A DNA stretch of 64,000 bases. Origin: Acinetobacter lactucae (GTDB lineage: Bacteria > Pseudomonadota > Gammaproteobacteria > Pseudomonadales > Moraxellaceae). The position numbers were made by a program, and so were the translations under genes. The notes beneath the pieces were generated by a model. The model was not told the origin of the DNA, made no database searches, and was given only the letters and a program-made list of their open reading frames with translations. Shown piece by piece: positions 1-9,311 of this stretch; position 1 is the first letter of the stretch, and every line of letters starts with the position of its first letter. The stretch is taken from assembly GCF_001605885.1 (NCBI RefSeq), contig NZ_LRPE01000039.1, positions 62,001 through 126,000 on the forward strand, given 5' to 3'.

Positions 1-2
1 GG

Positions 3-2156
3 GGCCGTTCGCCAGATAAAGAAGATTCTTGGTTTAAGCTATTATTTTCAGACACATGGGCAACACCAAGTACAGTTAAGCAGCTGGTTAATATTGGTTT
101 GCATGGCCGTCAGTCTTATTTAGAATTTCATGAGCCGCAATCGCTTCGTGAATTGGTTGAATATGCACAGCAGCATTATCCGAACCTTTCACCAGCAACC
201 TATATTGTAAGTACATTAAATGATTATTTAGACCGTCAGCGTGAAGTGGTGTTAGGTCCCGATTTATCGGATCGCCGTAATGTCATGCAGTCAGTCGTAA
301 AATCTCGTGATGTACAAGAAGCAATCCGCCGTGAAAGTATTCGCGGAAAAGTGAGCATGCTTGAAGCTGAACGCCGTGCGATTGGTTATGTGAATGAAAT
401 CGTATCGGATTATTCACACTCAGCAGTACGCTTTGCCGACCTTGCCTTAACACGCTTATGGACCCAGCTTTATGACGGCGTAGAAGTACATAACTTTAGT
501 ACCGTTCGTGAACTAGCGAAAGATTATGAAGTTGTCTATACACCGTGCCATCGCAGTCACATTGACTATTTATTATTGTCTTATGTCATCTATAAGCGTG
601 GCTTGATGGTTCCGTATATTGCTGCGGGTGACAACTTAAACTTACCATTTGTTGGGCAGCTTTTACGTGGAGGCGGTGCATTCTTTATTCGCCGCTCTTT
701 CCGTGGAAACGGTCTATATACCACTGTATTTAAAGAATACTTATATAGCATCTTGTCACGTAACACACCACTTGAATACTTTATTGAAGGTGGACGCTCA
801 CGTACAGGACGACTATTACCGCCTAAAACCGGTATGCTTGCCATGACAGTTCACAGCCATTTACGTGGCCGTGCTAAACCAATCGTTTTCTTACCAACTT
901 ATATTGGTTATGAACGACTCATGGAAGGCTCAACTTACGTAGGCGAAATGCAAGGTAAGCCAAAAGAGGCCGAATCTATTTTTGGTATTGTGAAAACCTT
1001 ACGAAAAATTGAACGTATTTTTGGTAAAGTCCATGTGAACTTTGGCGAACCTGTCTTCCTTGATGATCTGCTTAAGCAACATAATGCAGAAAATGTCTAC
1101 ATCGAGAAAAATGACGATCCAATTCCTCAAGCCGTTTCAGATGCAGTAAATAGCTCTGCACATGCAATTTTAGAAAATATTAACCGAGCTGTGGTGATTA
1201 ACCCTGTCTCTTTACTTTCTATTATTTTGCTTGCGACGCCAAAGCATACGCTTGATGAAGAAATTTGTATTAAGCAGCTTGAAGCTTACCGAAATCTAGC
1301 ATCAAACTTCCCATATGATCAACGTATGGAAGTAACGCCACTTTCTGGTAAAGAAATTATTGCTTATGGTTTAAAGCTTAAACTGATTAAACGAGTTCAG
1401 CATGCACTCGGCGATATTATTGCAATTGAAGATAACCAAGCTGTTCTTCTGACTTACTTCCGCAATAACATCTTGCATGCTTTCGTTTTACCGTCTTTGG
1501 TTGCTTCACTTGTTGAACATAATGGTAAAATCAGCCGTTCAGATTTAGCCAATGTCATTTATACACTCTATCCATTCTTGAAAGCTGAATTATTCCTTAA
1601 ATGGAAGAGTAGCGAACTTAAAACACAAGTTGAGCAATATGCAGATGCACTTGTTCAATCAAACCTTATTCAACAAGATGATGAAGGTAATTTGATTAGC
1701 TCAGCACCTAATACGGAAGAGCATAATCAGCTTGTCGTTTTAGCTACACCAGTTAAGCAAAGTCTTGAGCGTTACTACATGACACTTGCGCTCATCACTC
1801 AACGTGGTTCAGGTAATATTTCTGCTAAACAAGTTGAAGAATTAAGTCATTTATTAGGACAACGTTTGTCAGTTCTCTATGAATTTAATTCGCCAGAGTT
1901 CTTCGACAAAGCTTTATTCCAGAGCTTCTTAAAAGTACTTACACAGCAAAATTACATTCGCACCAATGACCAAGGCCAAATCGAGTTTGATGATAATTTC
2001 CGTCAAATGGCTGCTGGCGCACAGTTGGTACTGGATGAAGTAACCTTACAAATGTTGCAGCACATCACGACCTTTACCGACGAAGAATTAAAAGATGCTC
2101 TTGAAGCAATGGCATCTCAACAAGCTAAACGCCGTTTAAAACGTAAAAAAGCTTAA
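3..2156 (+). CDS. plsB: Glycerol-3-phosphate 1-O-acyltransferase PlsB (5' end outside window)
   Basis: PlsB transfers an acyl chain from acyl-ACP or acyl-CoA to position 1 of glycerol-3-phosphate, the first step of membrane phospholipid synthesis, at the inner face of the cytoplasmic membrane. The reading frame is open to the left edge, so only the last 717 or so codons are present; the TTG at 99 is an internal leucine codon, not a start. The acyltransferase HX4D motif (HRSHID) is at about 549-566 and the glycerol-3-phosphate-binding EGGRSRTG block begins at about 786. The C-terminal third is the usual variable PlsB region and ends in a basic stretch. A strong UUCG-loop terminator follows directly. 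Confidence 0.95.
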   Translation, partial: GRSPDKEDSWFKLLFSDTWATPSTVKQLVNIGLHGRQSYLEFHEPQSLRELVEYAQQHYPNLSPATYIVSTLNDYLDRQREVVLGPDLSDRRNVMQSVVKSRDVQEAIRRESIRGKVSMLEAERRAIGYVNEIVSDYSHSAVRFADLALTRLWTQLYDGVEVHNFSTVRELAKDYEVVYTPCHRSHIDYLLLSYVIYKRGLMVPYIAAGDNLNLPFVGQLLRGGGAFFIRRSFRGNGLYTTVFKEYLYSILSRNTPLEYFIEGGRSRTGRLLPPKTGMLAMTVHSHLRGRAKPIVFLPTYIGYERLMEGSTYVGEMQGKPKEAESIFGIVKTLRKIERIFGKVHVNFGEPVFLDDLLKQHNAENVYIEKNDDPIPQAVSDAVNSSAHAILENINRAVVINPVSLLSIILLATPKHTLDEEICIKQLEAYRNLASNFPYDQRMEVTPLSGKEIIAYGLKLKLIKRVQHALGDIIAIEDNQAVLLTYFRNNILHAFVLPSLVASLVEHNGKISRSDLANVIYTLYPFLKAELFLKWKSSELKTQVEQYADALVQSNLIQQDDEGNLISSAPNTEEHNQLVVLATPVKQSLERYYMTLALITQRGSGNISAKQVEELSHLLGQRLSVLYEFNSPEFFDKALFQSFLKVLTQQNYIRTNDQGQIEFDDNFRQMAAGAQLVLDEVTLQMLQHITTFTDEELKDALEAMASQQAKRRLKRKKA

Positions 2157-2170
2157 ATTCTTTACTCAAA

Positions 2171-2198
2171 ATAAAAGGCAACTTCGGTTGCCTTTTAT
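2171..2198. terminator. Bidirectional rho-independent terminator, UUCG loop
   Basis: A perfect 12-bp stem (2171-2182 with 2187-2198) closes a TTCG tetraloop, with A-rich and T-rich sides. It lies between the convergent plsB and AdeT-like genes and can serve both. Confidence 0.9.
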
Positions 2199-2202
2199 TT
2201 TA

Positions 2203-3213
2203 TTAGCGAATTGGACATTCAAAATAACGCGGATCATCCATACACCGCAGACGCTTCATAAGTTGAACAAAATAAGCATCGTAATAGCCTGAAAGGACGT
2301 ACTGATTACGTATTTTGGCAACCATCACGTCATAACTTTGCTTCTCATAAAAAGAGACATCTACCCAATAATAAGCAGGTAAATGATTTTCCCATTGTGT
2401 CGCACGGTTAGTCAGCAATTGGCTATTTTGAACAAACCATCCTCGAATTTTTCGGCCAAAATTAGCAGGATAAGCGTGTGGTTTAATAATTAAATTGACC
2501 CCGAAATATGCCAAAGGAAAATTAATGACTTGAGTATCTGGTCCAAATTCTTTTTGTAGGTTATATGGCAACAATCCATACACTGGTACAGGAATAATAT
2601 CGATTTTATTTTGCTTAAATTGCACAATTGCGTTAGATAAATCCACATAAACTGGCTGAGCGCCCACACTTCGTACCAACGCTTGTTGTGGTGGATTGTT
2701 AAGTAGCACCCCAATACGTTGATTTCTTAGTTGAGCAACTCTAGAGATTTTCTTGTCTTTTAGAACCATGTAAGCCGTTCCAATAGGAATCATCCCTACA
2801 GCTTCATAATTCTTAGAAACTAACCTTTTTTCAATTGTGGGATGATTTAAAAGCTGCAAGAAGCTCTTGGCCGTACGATTATTAGGAATAAGCCCGATAC
2901 CCGCCGTACTTCCCATAAACTGGTTATAACGATAAGTGTTAAAATTGGATGCAGCTAGACCTGAACATTTACCATCATCAAAAGCTTGTATGGCCTGCTG
3001 TTCTTTTTGATAGGTCACTACTTTAAATTTGACTTGATATTGCTGGGCATATAGCCGAATGTCATTTAAACGACGAGTAATATCCCCTTGGGACCCAATC
3101 GGATCATAGGCACACCACACCTGATCCTCGGCCCAACTCGCAACAGCTGTTACGCTCAAAATAAGAGCTAAACAAATTTTTTTCACTTTCAACCTTTTTA
3201 TCTTTATCGGCAA
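2203..3213 (-). CDS. AdeT-like putative periplasmic solute-binding protein
   Basis: A 336-residue exported protein. A basic N-terminus (MPIKIKRLKVKK) is followed by a hydrophobic core and a likely signal-peptidase site after SWA. The mature part begins VWCAYDPIGSQGDI and continues like the family of TRAP/ABC-type binding proteins annotated in Acinetobacter as AdeT or 'putative solute-binding protein', with the pattern YEAVGMIPIGTAYM in the middle. AdeT proteins were once named as RND efflux components linked to aminoglycoside resistance, but the fold implied here is a periplasmic binding protein; ligand and partner are unknown. No transporter permease genes adjoin it, so it is an orphan. The family call comes from remembered sequence pattern, hence moderate confidence. 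Confidence 0.6.
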   Translation of the reverse strand: MPIKIKRLKVKKICLALILSVTAVASWAEDQVWCAYDPIGSQGDITRRLNDIRLYAQQYQVKFKVVTYQKEQQAIQAFDDGKCSGLAASNFNTYRYNQFMGSTAGIGLIPNNRTAKSFLQLLNHPTIEKRLVSKNYEAVGMIPIGTAYMVLKDKKISRVAQLRNQRIGVLLNNPPQQALVRSVGAQPVYVDLSNAIVQFKQNKIDIIPVPVYGLLPYNLQKEFGPDTQVINFPLAYFGVNLIIKPHAYPANFGRKIRGWFVQNSQLLTNRATQWENHLPAYYWVDVSFYEKQSYDVMVAKIRNQYVLSGYYDAYFVQLMKRLRCMDDPRYFECPIR

Positions 3214-3265
3214 TTTGACTGCCTCATCAGGTATTTCTGTTCTTATTTAAAGTTTAATCAAAATT

Positions 3266-4081
3266 TTATTTAGTGCTATGGACATTTAAACATAATAAAT
3301 AGTCATTAAAGCAAATTGGATGTTCTAACTGAAAACCTATTGTAGTTAAATGTTTTGCATAAATTCGTTTACCTGAGATTTGGTTTGATTCTAACGTTAA
3401 CTCTGGCAATCCTAATTGTTTTTGAAACCACCCTATAATTTCATGTAAAGGTAATGGTTGATTATTAGTCACAATATAGCTTGATTGAGGATTTTCATAA
3501 TCAGCCATAAAAGCCAAAAATCTTGCTAAATCATCAATATGTATTCGATTGCTATAATGTATATTTGGATAGCTTCGATTATTTTCAGCCATTTTCTTTA
3601 AACGGGCAATTGAAGTTCCATAAATCCCAGTTGGGCGCACAATTACAGATTGAGTTGGATAATGTTTTTGCCAGAGTAGCTCCATATTACGCAATATATG
3701 GCCTTGTTCATCACTTGGATGAATTTCACTAAAATCATCAATAATTTCTCCTGCATTTTCACCATACACCCGCGTAGAAGAGACAATGATTATTTTTTTT
3801 ACTGGATGTATTTTTAATGCTTCTCGAATCGGTTCAATACTATCAACATAAGTATGTTGATAGCCCTCAACCGTACTCTCGTCTGGAGAAAGTAGAATAT
3901 ATACAACCTCTACAGGTTCAATATTACTTAAATCGAGCGAAAAAATATCTTGAACAAGATGTGTTGCGTAACTATCCGTTTTTACACTACGGCTGATTGT
4001 GGTAATTTGATGTTCTTTCTCAAATAGTTGTTTAGCAACACGCTGAGATGTTTTACCATAACCGATAAATAATATATGCAT
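3266..4081 (-). CDS. SDR-family NAD(P)-dependent epimerase/dehydratase-like protein
   Basis: This 271-residue protein belongs to the extended short-chain dehydrogenase/epimerase group. The N-terminus MHILFIGYGKTSQRVA is a Rossmann nucleotide-binding turn in a shortened form. A strand ending VSSTRVYGENAG carries the Ser and Tyr of an SDR active site, but the Lys three or four residues after Tyr is not evident, so catalysis is uncertain. RPTGIYG and HIDDLARFL further on are typical of epimerase substrate-domain segments. Its substrate cannot be told. The start codon is only 20 bp from the divergent recG start, so each promoter must lie within the other gene. Confidence 0.75.
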   Translation of the reverse strand: MHILFIGYGKTSQRVAKQLFEKEHQITTISRSVKTDSYATHLVQDIFSLDLSNIEPVEVVYILLSPDESTVEGYQHTYVDSIEPIREALKIHPVKKIIIVSSTRVYGENAGEIIDDFSEIHPSDEQGHILRNMELLWQKHYPTQSVIVRPTGIYGTSIARLKKMAENNRSYPNIHYSNRIHIDDLARFLAFMADYENPQSSYIVTNNQPLPLHEIIGWFQKQLGLPELTLESNQISGKRIYAKHLTTIGFQLEHPICFNDYLLCLNVHSTK

Positions 4082-4101
4082 AGAAAACTCGTTGAGGGGA
4101 C

Positions 4102-6147
4102 ATGACTTCAGTCCATCAGTTACAAGGCGTTGGATCGGCTTCAGCAGCCCTGCTCGAAAAACTAAATATTTTTACCACAGATGATTTACTGTTTCATCTG
4201 CCACGTGATTATGAAGACCGAAGTACGATTATTCCAATGAATCAACTTGTGGTTGGACGGAGCTATTTGCTCGAAGGTGAAGTCAAATCAATTGACTTCC
4301 CTCCGGGAAAACGAAAATCTATGGCAGCCTTGGTTCAGGATGAATTCGGTAAAGTCACCTTACGCTTTTATCATATATATAAAAACCTGACTGATAAAAT
4401 AAAACCAGGTCATCGCTTACGTATTTTTGGTGAAGTCCGCGTAGGTGCTCGCGGCCTTGAGATGTATCATCCCGAAATTCAGCTCATTCATGAACATACA
4501 CCTCTACCAAAAACTCAGCTTACAGCAATTTATCCGAGTACGGATGGGCTCACTCAACCTAAACTGCGCGAATACGTTAAACAAGCTTTAAAGCATCATA
4601 GCGATGCCCTACCCGAGCTACTTCCAAAGCAATATACCAATGGCTACGCGCTTAAAGAAGCTTTGTATTACATTCATGAACCTCCCGTTGATGCCAATAT
4701 GCTCCAATTGGCTCAAGGTTCGCACCCTGCACAGCAACGGCTTATTTTTGAAGAACTGGTTGCACATCAAATTAGTTTACTTAATCGCCGTGCTTATATT
4801 CGCCAAATTGCGTCACCTGCTTTTTCAAGCAGTAAAATATTAGCTAAAAAACTATTAGAAGCTTTACCTTTTCAAATGACCAATGCACAAAAACGTGTAT
4901 CTAAAGAAATTTTAAATGACTTAAAACAGCACCAACCCATGCTACGCCTAGTACAAGGTGACGTAGGTGCTGGAAAGACCTTAGTTGCTGCTGTAGCTGC
5001 TTGCCATGCTTTAGAAGCCGATTGGCAGGTTGCATTAATGGCTCCTACTGAAATTCTTGCAGAACAACACTATTTGAACTTTAAACGTTGGTTTGAACCA
5101 TTAGGTGTAACCGTGGCATGGCTATCTGGCAAACAAAAAGGTAAAGCCCGTGCCCAAGCAGAACAACAGATTAAAGAAGGCCACGCGGAACTTATTGTCG
5201 GTACACATGCCTTATTTCAAGATAATGTTGGCTTCGCTAAATTAGGGCTAGTTATTATTGATGAACAACATCGCTTTGGTGTAGACCAACGTTTAGCTTT
5301 ACGCAATAAAGGTGCTGAGCAGTTCACCCCTCATCAACTCGTAATGACAGCCACACCTATTCCAAGAACTCTAGCAATGAGTGCATATGGTGATTTAGAC
5401 ACATCAGTTATTGATGAGTTACCTCCGGGCCGTACTCCCATTCAAACGGTTACCATTCCGCTTGATCGTCGAGAGGAAGTACTCCAACGTATTGCTTCAA
5501 ATTGCAGAGATGGGAAACAGGCATATTGGGTATGTACATTGGTTGAACAGTCTGAGACTTTAGATGCACAAGCAGCGGAAGCAACTTACCAAGAGATGAA
5601 AGAGCGTTTCCCTGAGCTCAACATTGGCTTGGTGCATGGCAAAATGAAAGCTGACGAAAAACAAGCCGTCATGCAAGCATTTAAAAATAATGAATTACAG
5701 CTTCTTATCGCAACGACAGTGATCGAAGTTGGAGTCGATGTTCCCAACTCCTCCATTATGGTGATTGAAAATGCTGAACGCTTAGGCCTATCTCAGCTAC
5801 ACCAATTACGTGGTCGTGTAGGTCGAGGGGCTCAAGCCAGCTTTTGCGTACTTTTATACAAAACACCTCTTTCACAAAATGGGCAAGAGAGACTTTCTAT
5901 TTTAAGAGAAAGTAATGATGGCTTTGTGATTGCAGAAAAAGATCTTGAGTTACGCGGACCGGGTGAATTACTAGGGACTAAACAAACTGGGGATATGGGA
6001 TTTAGAGTTGCTCGTTTAGAGCGAGATGACCACCTACTGAGTCAAGCTCACTATGTGGCACAACAAGTTTTAAAAGATTATCCAGAACAGGCAGATGCTC
6101 TATTAAAACGTTGGCTTCCTGAGGCGCCTCGCTACGCCTATGTTTAA
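4102..6147 (+). CDS. recG: ATP-dependent DNA helicase RecG
   Basis: RecG is a monomeric double-strand DNA translocase that remodels stalled replication forks and branch-migrates Holliday junctions. At 681 residues it is close to the usual size. An OB-fold wedge domain occupies roughly residues 1-150. Helicase motif I (GDVGAGKT) is near residue 286, motif II (DEQH) near 387, and motif III (TATPIPRT) follows. The C-terminal half has the conserved QLRGRVGRG segment. The ATG is preceded by GAGGGG at good spacing. It overlaps comF by 8 nt, so the two are probably cotranscribed. Confidence 0.97.
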   Translation: MTSVHQLQGVGSASAALLEKLNIFTTDDLLFHLPRDYEDRSTIIPMNQLVVGRSYLLEGEVKSIDFPPGKRKSMAALVQDEFGKVTLRFYHIYKNLTDKIKPGHRLRIFGEVRVGARGLEMYHPEIQLIHEHTPLPKTQLTAIYPSTDGLTQPKLREYVKQALKHHSDALPELLPKQYTNGYALKEALYYIHEPPVDANMLQLAQGSHPAQQRLIFEELVAHQISLLNRRAYIRQIASPAFSSSKILAKKLLEALPFQMTNAQKRVSKEILNDLKQHQPMLRLVQGDVGAGKTLVAAVAACHALEADWQVALMAPTEILAEQHYLNFKRWFEPLGVTVAWLSGKQKGKARAQAEQQIKEGHAELIVGTHALFQDNVGFAKLGLVIIDEQHRFGVDQRLALRNKGAEQFTPHQLVMTATPIPRTLAMSAYGDLDTSVIDELPPGRTPIQTVTIPLDRREEVLQRIASNCRDGKQAYWVCTLVEQSETLDAQAAEATYQEMKERFPELNIGLVHGKMKADEKQAVMQAFKNNELQLLIATTVIEVGVDVPNSSIMVIENAERLGLSQLHQLRGRVGRGAQASFCVLLYKTPLSQNGQERLSILRESNDGFVIAEKDLELRGPGELLGTKQTGDMGFRVARLERDDHLLSQAHYVAQQVLKDYPEQADALLKRWLPEAPRYAYV

Positions 6148-6769
6148 TTTTTTAAACTTCCAACCTCTTATTCAGTTATTTTCACCTTGCTCATTGTGCG
6201 AGTTAGGCATGCGAGAAAAATACTCGCTCTGTAAAGACTGTTGGGAACAGCTACCTTGGCTTAAACAAACGATTCAACGTAATAATCACTCTGTTCTTGT
6301 GGCCTGTGACTATGCTTATCCAGTTAACCGGATTATTCAGCAATTTAAATATGAACAAAAGTTACATTATCAGATCTTATTAGGTGAAATTTTAAAACAA
6401 TTAAAATTTCCCAAGATACAAGCGATCGTACCTATGCCCATTTCCAATCAACGTTTAATCGAGCGTGGTTTCAATCAATCATTACTACTTGCCAATATCT
6501 TAAGCAGACACTTAAAAATACCTGTTTGGCAACCAATTCAACGTTTAAATGAGCACTCTCAAAAAGGACTTTCTCGGCTAGAACGCTTTGAAAATATCGA
6601 ACAACAATTTTTACCCTATCATCATGAGAAACGACGTTATCGCCGCGTTCTCATTATTGATGACGTAATAACTACGGGAAGCTCTGTTCATGCGCTCAGT
6701 CAAGCCCTTAAACAATTAGGCTGCACATCCATTCATACGGCTTGTCTAGCAGCAACGCCGAAGAGTTAA
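6140..6769 (+). CDS. comF: ComF family phosphoribosyltransferase-like protein
   Basis: This 209-residue protein has the two parts of the ComF/GntX family. There is an N-terminal four-cysteine zinc motif (C17, C20, C31, C34), and a C-terminal type I phosphoribosyltransferase fold whose PRPP loop VLIIDDVITTGSS starts near residue 170. In naturally competent bacteria ComF helps bring single-stranded transforming DNA into recombination; Acinetobacter is naturally competent, so the role fits, but here it is inferred. It starts inside the end of recG. No terminator separates it from the convergent NUDIX gene, whose stop codon lies 1 nt away. Confidence 0.9.
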   Translation: MFNFLNFQPLIQLFSPCSLCELGMREKYSLCKDCWEQLPWLKQTIQRNNHSVLVACDYAYPVNRIIQQFKYEQKLHYQILLGEILKQLKFPKIQAIVPMPISNQRLIERGFNQSLLLANILSRHLKIPVWQPIQRLNEHSQKGLSRLERFENIEQQFLPYHHEKRRYRRVLIIDDVITTGSSVHALSQALKQLGCTSIHTACLAATPKS

Positions 6770-6770
6770 G

Positions 6771-7172
6771 CTATTGCACTGTAGATAAATACTCTTCACA
6801 CCAAGGAATGACGATTTCTCGGGTCAATGGGGCAAGTTGAGTTTCTGAATCATTTAAATCTATCCACTTCATTTCTGCAATTTCGGCTGCAATTTTAGGA
6901 GCCTGATCAAGCTGAACAAGATATAAGTGACTCACTAAAATATGATCCGGTTCATTGGCAGCTGCTGTTTCAAAATGACCAATGAATTGCTCAATCACAC
7001 AAGAGCTACCCACTTCTTCTAAAATTTCTCGTTGCATGGTGATGTCTGGCGCCTCATTAGGTTCCAGCTTGCCACCCACTTGCATAAAAGCTTGTGTATT
7101 ACGCTTTCTTACCAGCAATAACTGATTTTGCTCATTTAAGATCACTGCGGCAGCGACCGTAATTGTTTTCAC
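6771..7172 (-). CDS. NUDIX hydrolase
   Basis: A compact 133-residue NUDIX protein. The Nudix box reads GGKLEPNEAPDITMQREILEEVG around residues 34-56, with the expected G-x5-E-x7-REUxEE layout (the substrate-side variable residues differ). Such enzymes hydrolyse nucleoside diphosphates linked to another group, often damaged or excess nucleotides; the substrate cannot be deduced. It sits 14 nt downstream of the LOG-family gene on the same strand, so the two nucleotide-hydrolase genes likely form one transcript, perhaps a small nucleotide-sanitation pair. Confidence 0.88.
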   Translation of the reverse strand: MKTITVAAAVILNEQNQLLLVRKRNTQAFMQVGGKLEPNEAPDITMQREILEEVGSSCVIEQFIGHFETAAANEPDHILVSHLYLVQLDQAPKIAAEIAEMKWIDLNDSETQLAPLTREIVIPWCEEYLSTVQ

Positions 7173-7186
7173 CTATTTAACCTCGT

Positions 7187-7768
7187 TTATGGTTGAACAT
7201 CTGCATTTGTCCATTTTGGAGCAGGAGCCTGATATTGCTCAAACTGTTGAAGAATATCTTCAATGTTGTCTGAGGCGATCAATTTATCAACGAACCGTGC
7301 TTGGCTGAATCCATTATCCACCGTCCCTTGAATCATTTTAAGTAAATCTTCATAAAAACCCGCTACATTTAAGAAAGCACATGGCTTTTGATGAATCCCT
7401 AATTGCGCCCACGTCCATTGTTCAAAGATTTCTTCCAAAGTACCTGCACCGCCCGGCAAAGCAATAAAGCCATCTGAAAGATCCGCCATCTTGGTTTTGC
7501 GCTCATGCATATTTTCGACCACATATAATCTGGTTAGGCCCGGATGAGCTAACTCACGATCAACTAAAGCACGAGGGATCACACCCATGACTTGTCCACC
7601 TGCTTGTAAGGCACTATCGGCAACCACACCCATTAGCCCTGAGCGACCACCACCATAAACTAAGGTTTTACCTTGTTTTGCAATCGCCTCGCCTGTAGCT
7701 TGGGCAATTTGTTGGAAAATTGGGTTTGAACCAAGAGATGAACCACAGAAAATACAAATTGATTTCAT
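7187..7768 (-). CDS. LOG family protein (nucleoside 5'-monophosphate phosphoribohydrolase type)
   Basis: This 193-residue protein has the LOG/TIGR00730 Rossmann-like fold. It starts with a nucleotide-binding CGSSLGSNP turn, has an ERKTKM segment, and carries the diagnostic PGGAGTLEE motif near residues 105-113. Characterised members release ribose 5-phosphate from nucleoside monophosphates, including cytokinin nucleotides in plants and AMP in bacteria. In Acinetobacter the physiological role is unknown; it is not by itself evidence of cytokinin production. It heads the transcript that includes the NUDIX gene. Confidence 0.92.
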   Translation of the reverse strand: MKSICIFCGSSLGSNPIFQQIAQATGEAIAKQGKTLVYGGGRSGLMGVVADSALQAGGQVMGVIPRALVDRELAHPGLTRLYVVENMHERKTKMADLSDGFIALPGGAGTLEEIFEQWTWAQLGIHQKPCAFLNVAGFYEDLLKMIQGTVDNGFSQARFVDKLIASDNIEDILQQFEQYQAPAPKWTNADVQP

Positions 7769-7926
7769 AGTGTAAAAAACCGTTTTATTGAACTGTCATG
7801 CTGACAAACTAAACTATCGATAGAGTTTTTTTTTGCAAAATAGCGTATTGGCAAGTGTTTTTCGGCAAATCCTTGTCTAAAATACACCCATCCATTTCCA
7901 TCAGACTGCGTGAGGAAAAAAGACAC

Positions 7927-8940
7927 ATGCTTGAAGCCTTTTATGCCACAGAACGCGGAAGTCTGGAAGATGCCACCATCAATGGTGGATTTGATCTACA
8001 TCCCGAATTAGTCTGGCTTGATCTTATTGCACCCTCACAAGAAGAGCAACAATGGGTATTAGATGCCTATGACCAAAATTTACCAACCCTCAAGTCGCTT
8101 GAAGACATTTCATCTTCTGCACGATTTTACCGTGATGATGACGGTATTTTGCATATCAGTACTTATTTTTTAACGAAAAATAAAAATTACCAAGTAGATG
8201 GTGATGCAGAAGACTCATCACACATTTTAGCAATGGTGCAAACGGTCGCTTTCATTTTACATAAAGATCGCTTGTTCACGATGCGCGGAGAAAAATTAGT
8301 TGCCTTTCGCGCCTTTCGTGCACGTGCTCGTCGAAATGACTATGACATGGACTATAAAGATCCTACATGGATTTTATTAGGCCTTCTTGAAGCAAAACTC
8401 GATGAGCTTGCGGATATCTTAGAAGATATCCACAAAGATTTAGAAAAATATTCTACAGAGGTTCTTAATAACCACCAACGTGAAAAAATTCTAGATCTCG
8501 ATGACATGATTACACGCCTCGCTCAACAAGAAGACATGCTAGGAAAAGCACAGCTTTGTCTTATTGATTTACGACGTGTACTTACTTTCTTATCACGTCC
8601 ACGTGCTTTAGGCAGTCATATTTATGACGCAGACATTCGAGAACTGAGTGAAGATGTGCGCTCACTGGTAGAGCATGATGCCTTCTTATTCCAAAAAGTA
8701 CGATTCTTACTTGATACGACGTCCGGATTCATTAACACCGAACAGAATGACACGATTCGTCGATTCTCGATTTTACCAAGTATGTTAGCTCCACCTATGC
8801 TCATTGCCAGTATTTATGGAATGAACACAGACGTATTACCTTTTGCACATGGTACGACCAGTTTCTTTATTGTTTTGCTCATTATTATGGGCTTCTTTAT
8901 TGGGCCGATCATTTATTTCCGCTGGAAAAAATGGATTTAA
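7927..8940 (+). CDS. corA: CorA family magnesium/cobalt transporter
   Basis: CorA forms pentameric Mg2+ channels in the inner membrane. The protein has a long cytoplasmic alpha/beta and coiled-coil domain and two C-terminal membrane helices, with the signature YGMN (here YGMNTDV) at the end of the first helix, which forms the ion selectivity filter. I place the start at the ATG at 7927 (337 residues) because AGGA lies about ten bases upstream; an in-frame GTG at 7855 would add 24 residues but lacks a comparable ribosome-binding site. The gene stands alone and is followed by a 13-bp bidirectional terminator. Confidence 0.93.
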   Translation: MLEAFYATERGSLEDATINGGFDLHPELVWLDLIAPSQEEQQWVLDAYDQNLPTLKSLEDISSSARFYRDDDGILHISTYFLTKNKNYQVDGDAEDSSHILAMVQTVAFILHKDRLFTMRGEKLVAFRAFRARARRNDYDMDYKDPTWILLGLLEAKLDELADILEDIHKDLEKYSTEVLNNHQREKILDLDDMITRLAQQEDMLGKAQLCLIDLRRVLTFLSRPRALGSHIYDADIRELSEDVRSLVEHDAFLFQKVRFLLDTTSGFINTEQNDTIRRFSILPSMLAPPMLIASIYGMNTDVLPFAHGTTSFFIVLLIIMGFFIGPIIYFRWKKWI

Positions 8941-8970
8941 GCTTTGTAATAAAATGCTAATTTCGAGCAT

Positions 8971-9000
8971 AAAAAAGCACCTATATTTAGGTGCTTTTTT
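8971..9000. terminator. Bidirectional rho-independent terminator
   Basis: A perfect 13-bp stem (8971-8983 with 8988-9000) with a TATT loop and six A and six T at its ends. It lies between the convergent corA and mlaB. Confidence 0.92.
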
Positions 9001-9012
9001 ATATCTTAAACA

Positions 9013-9300
9013 TCAGATCAAATGCAGATCTTCCTGCAAATGGCAAGCTTGAATGATCTTCAGCATTTTCTCGGGTACATTTTTAAAATGCAAACCAGCA
9101 TTTTTTGGGGTCTCTCGTAACCATTGAACTAAAACAGCCAATGCCAAGGTACTACCATGCTCAAGCTCAGTTAAATCTACCACTAGAGGGAAGCTTTGCT
9201 GCTTCTTTATGATAGCCAAACCTGCTTGATACTGTTGTTCCGCATTTTCAAAATCAATTTTTCCCGAAACAACCAATTGTTGGTTGAGATACTGAACCAC
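9013..9300 (-). CDS. mlaB: MlaB, STAS-domain subunit of the Mla phospholipid transporter
   Basis: A 95-residue STAS-domain protein. In the MlaFEDB inner-membrane complex MlaB binds the ATPase MlaF on the cytoplasmic side and stabilises it. The central LVVDLTELEHGSTLALAVL segment matches the STAS strand-helix, with the Ser/Thr pair at the helix start. It is the last gene of the mla operon, 11 nt after mlaC, which is the order seen in other gammaproteobacteria. Sequence similarity alone would be weak for such a short protein; the context makes the call firm. Confidence 0.9.
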   Translation of the reverse strand: MVQYLNQQLVVSGKIDFENAEQQYQAGLAIIKKQQSFPLVVDLTELEHGSTLALAVLVQWLRETPKNAGLHFKNVPEKMLKIIQACHLQEDLHLI

Positions 9301-9311
9301 TCGTCACCTAC

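Noticed and set aside
99..101. TTG as the start of plsB
   Set aside because: The frame is open to the window edge and the upstream codons read as PlsB, so it is internal.
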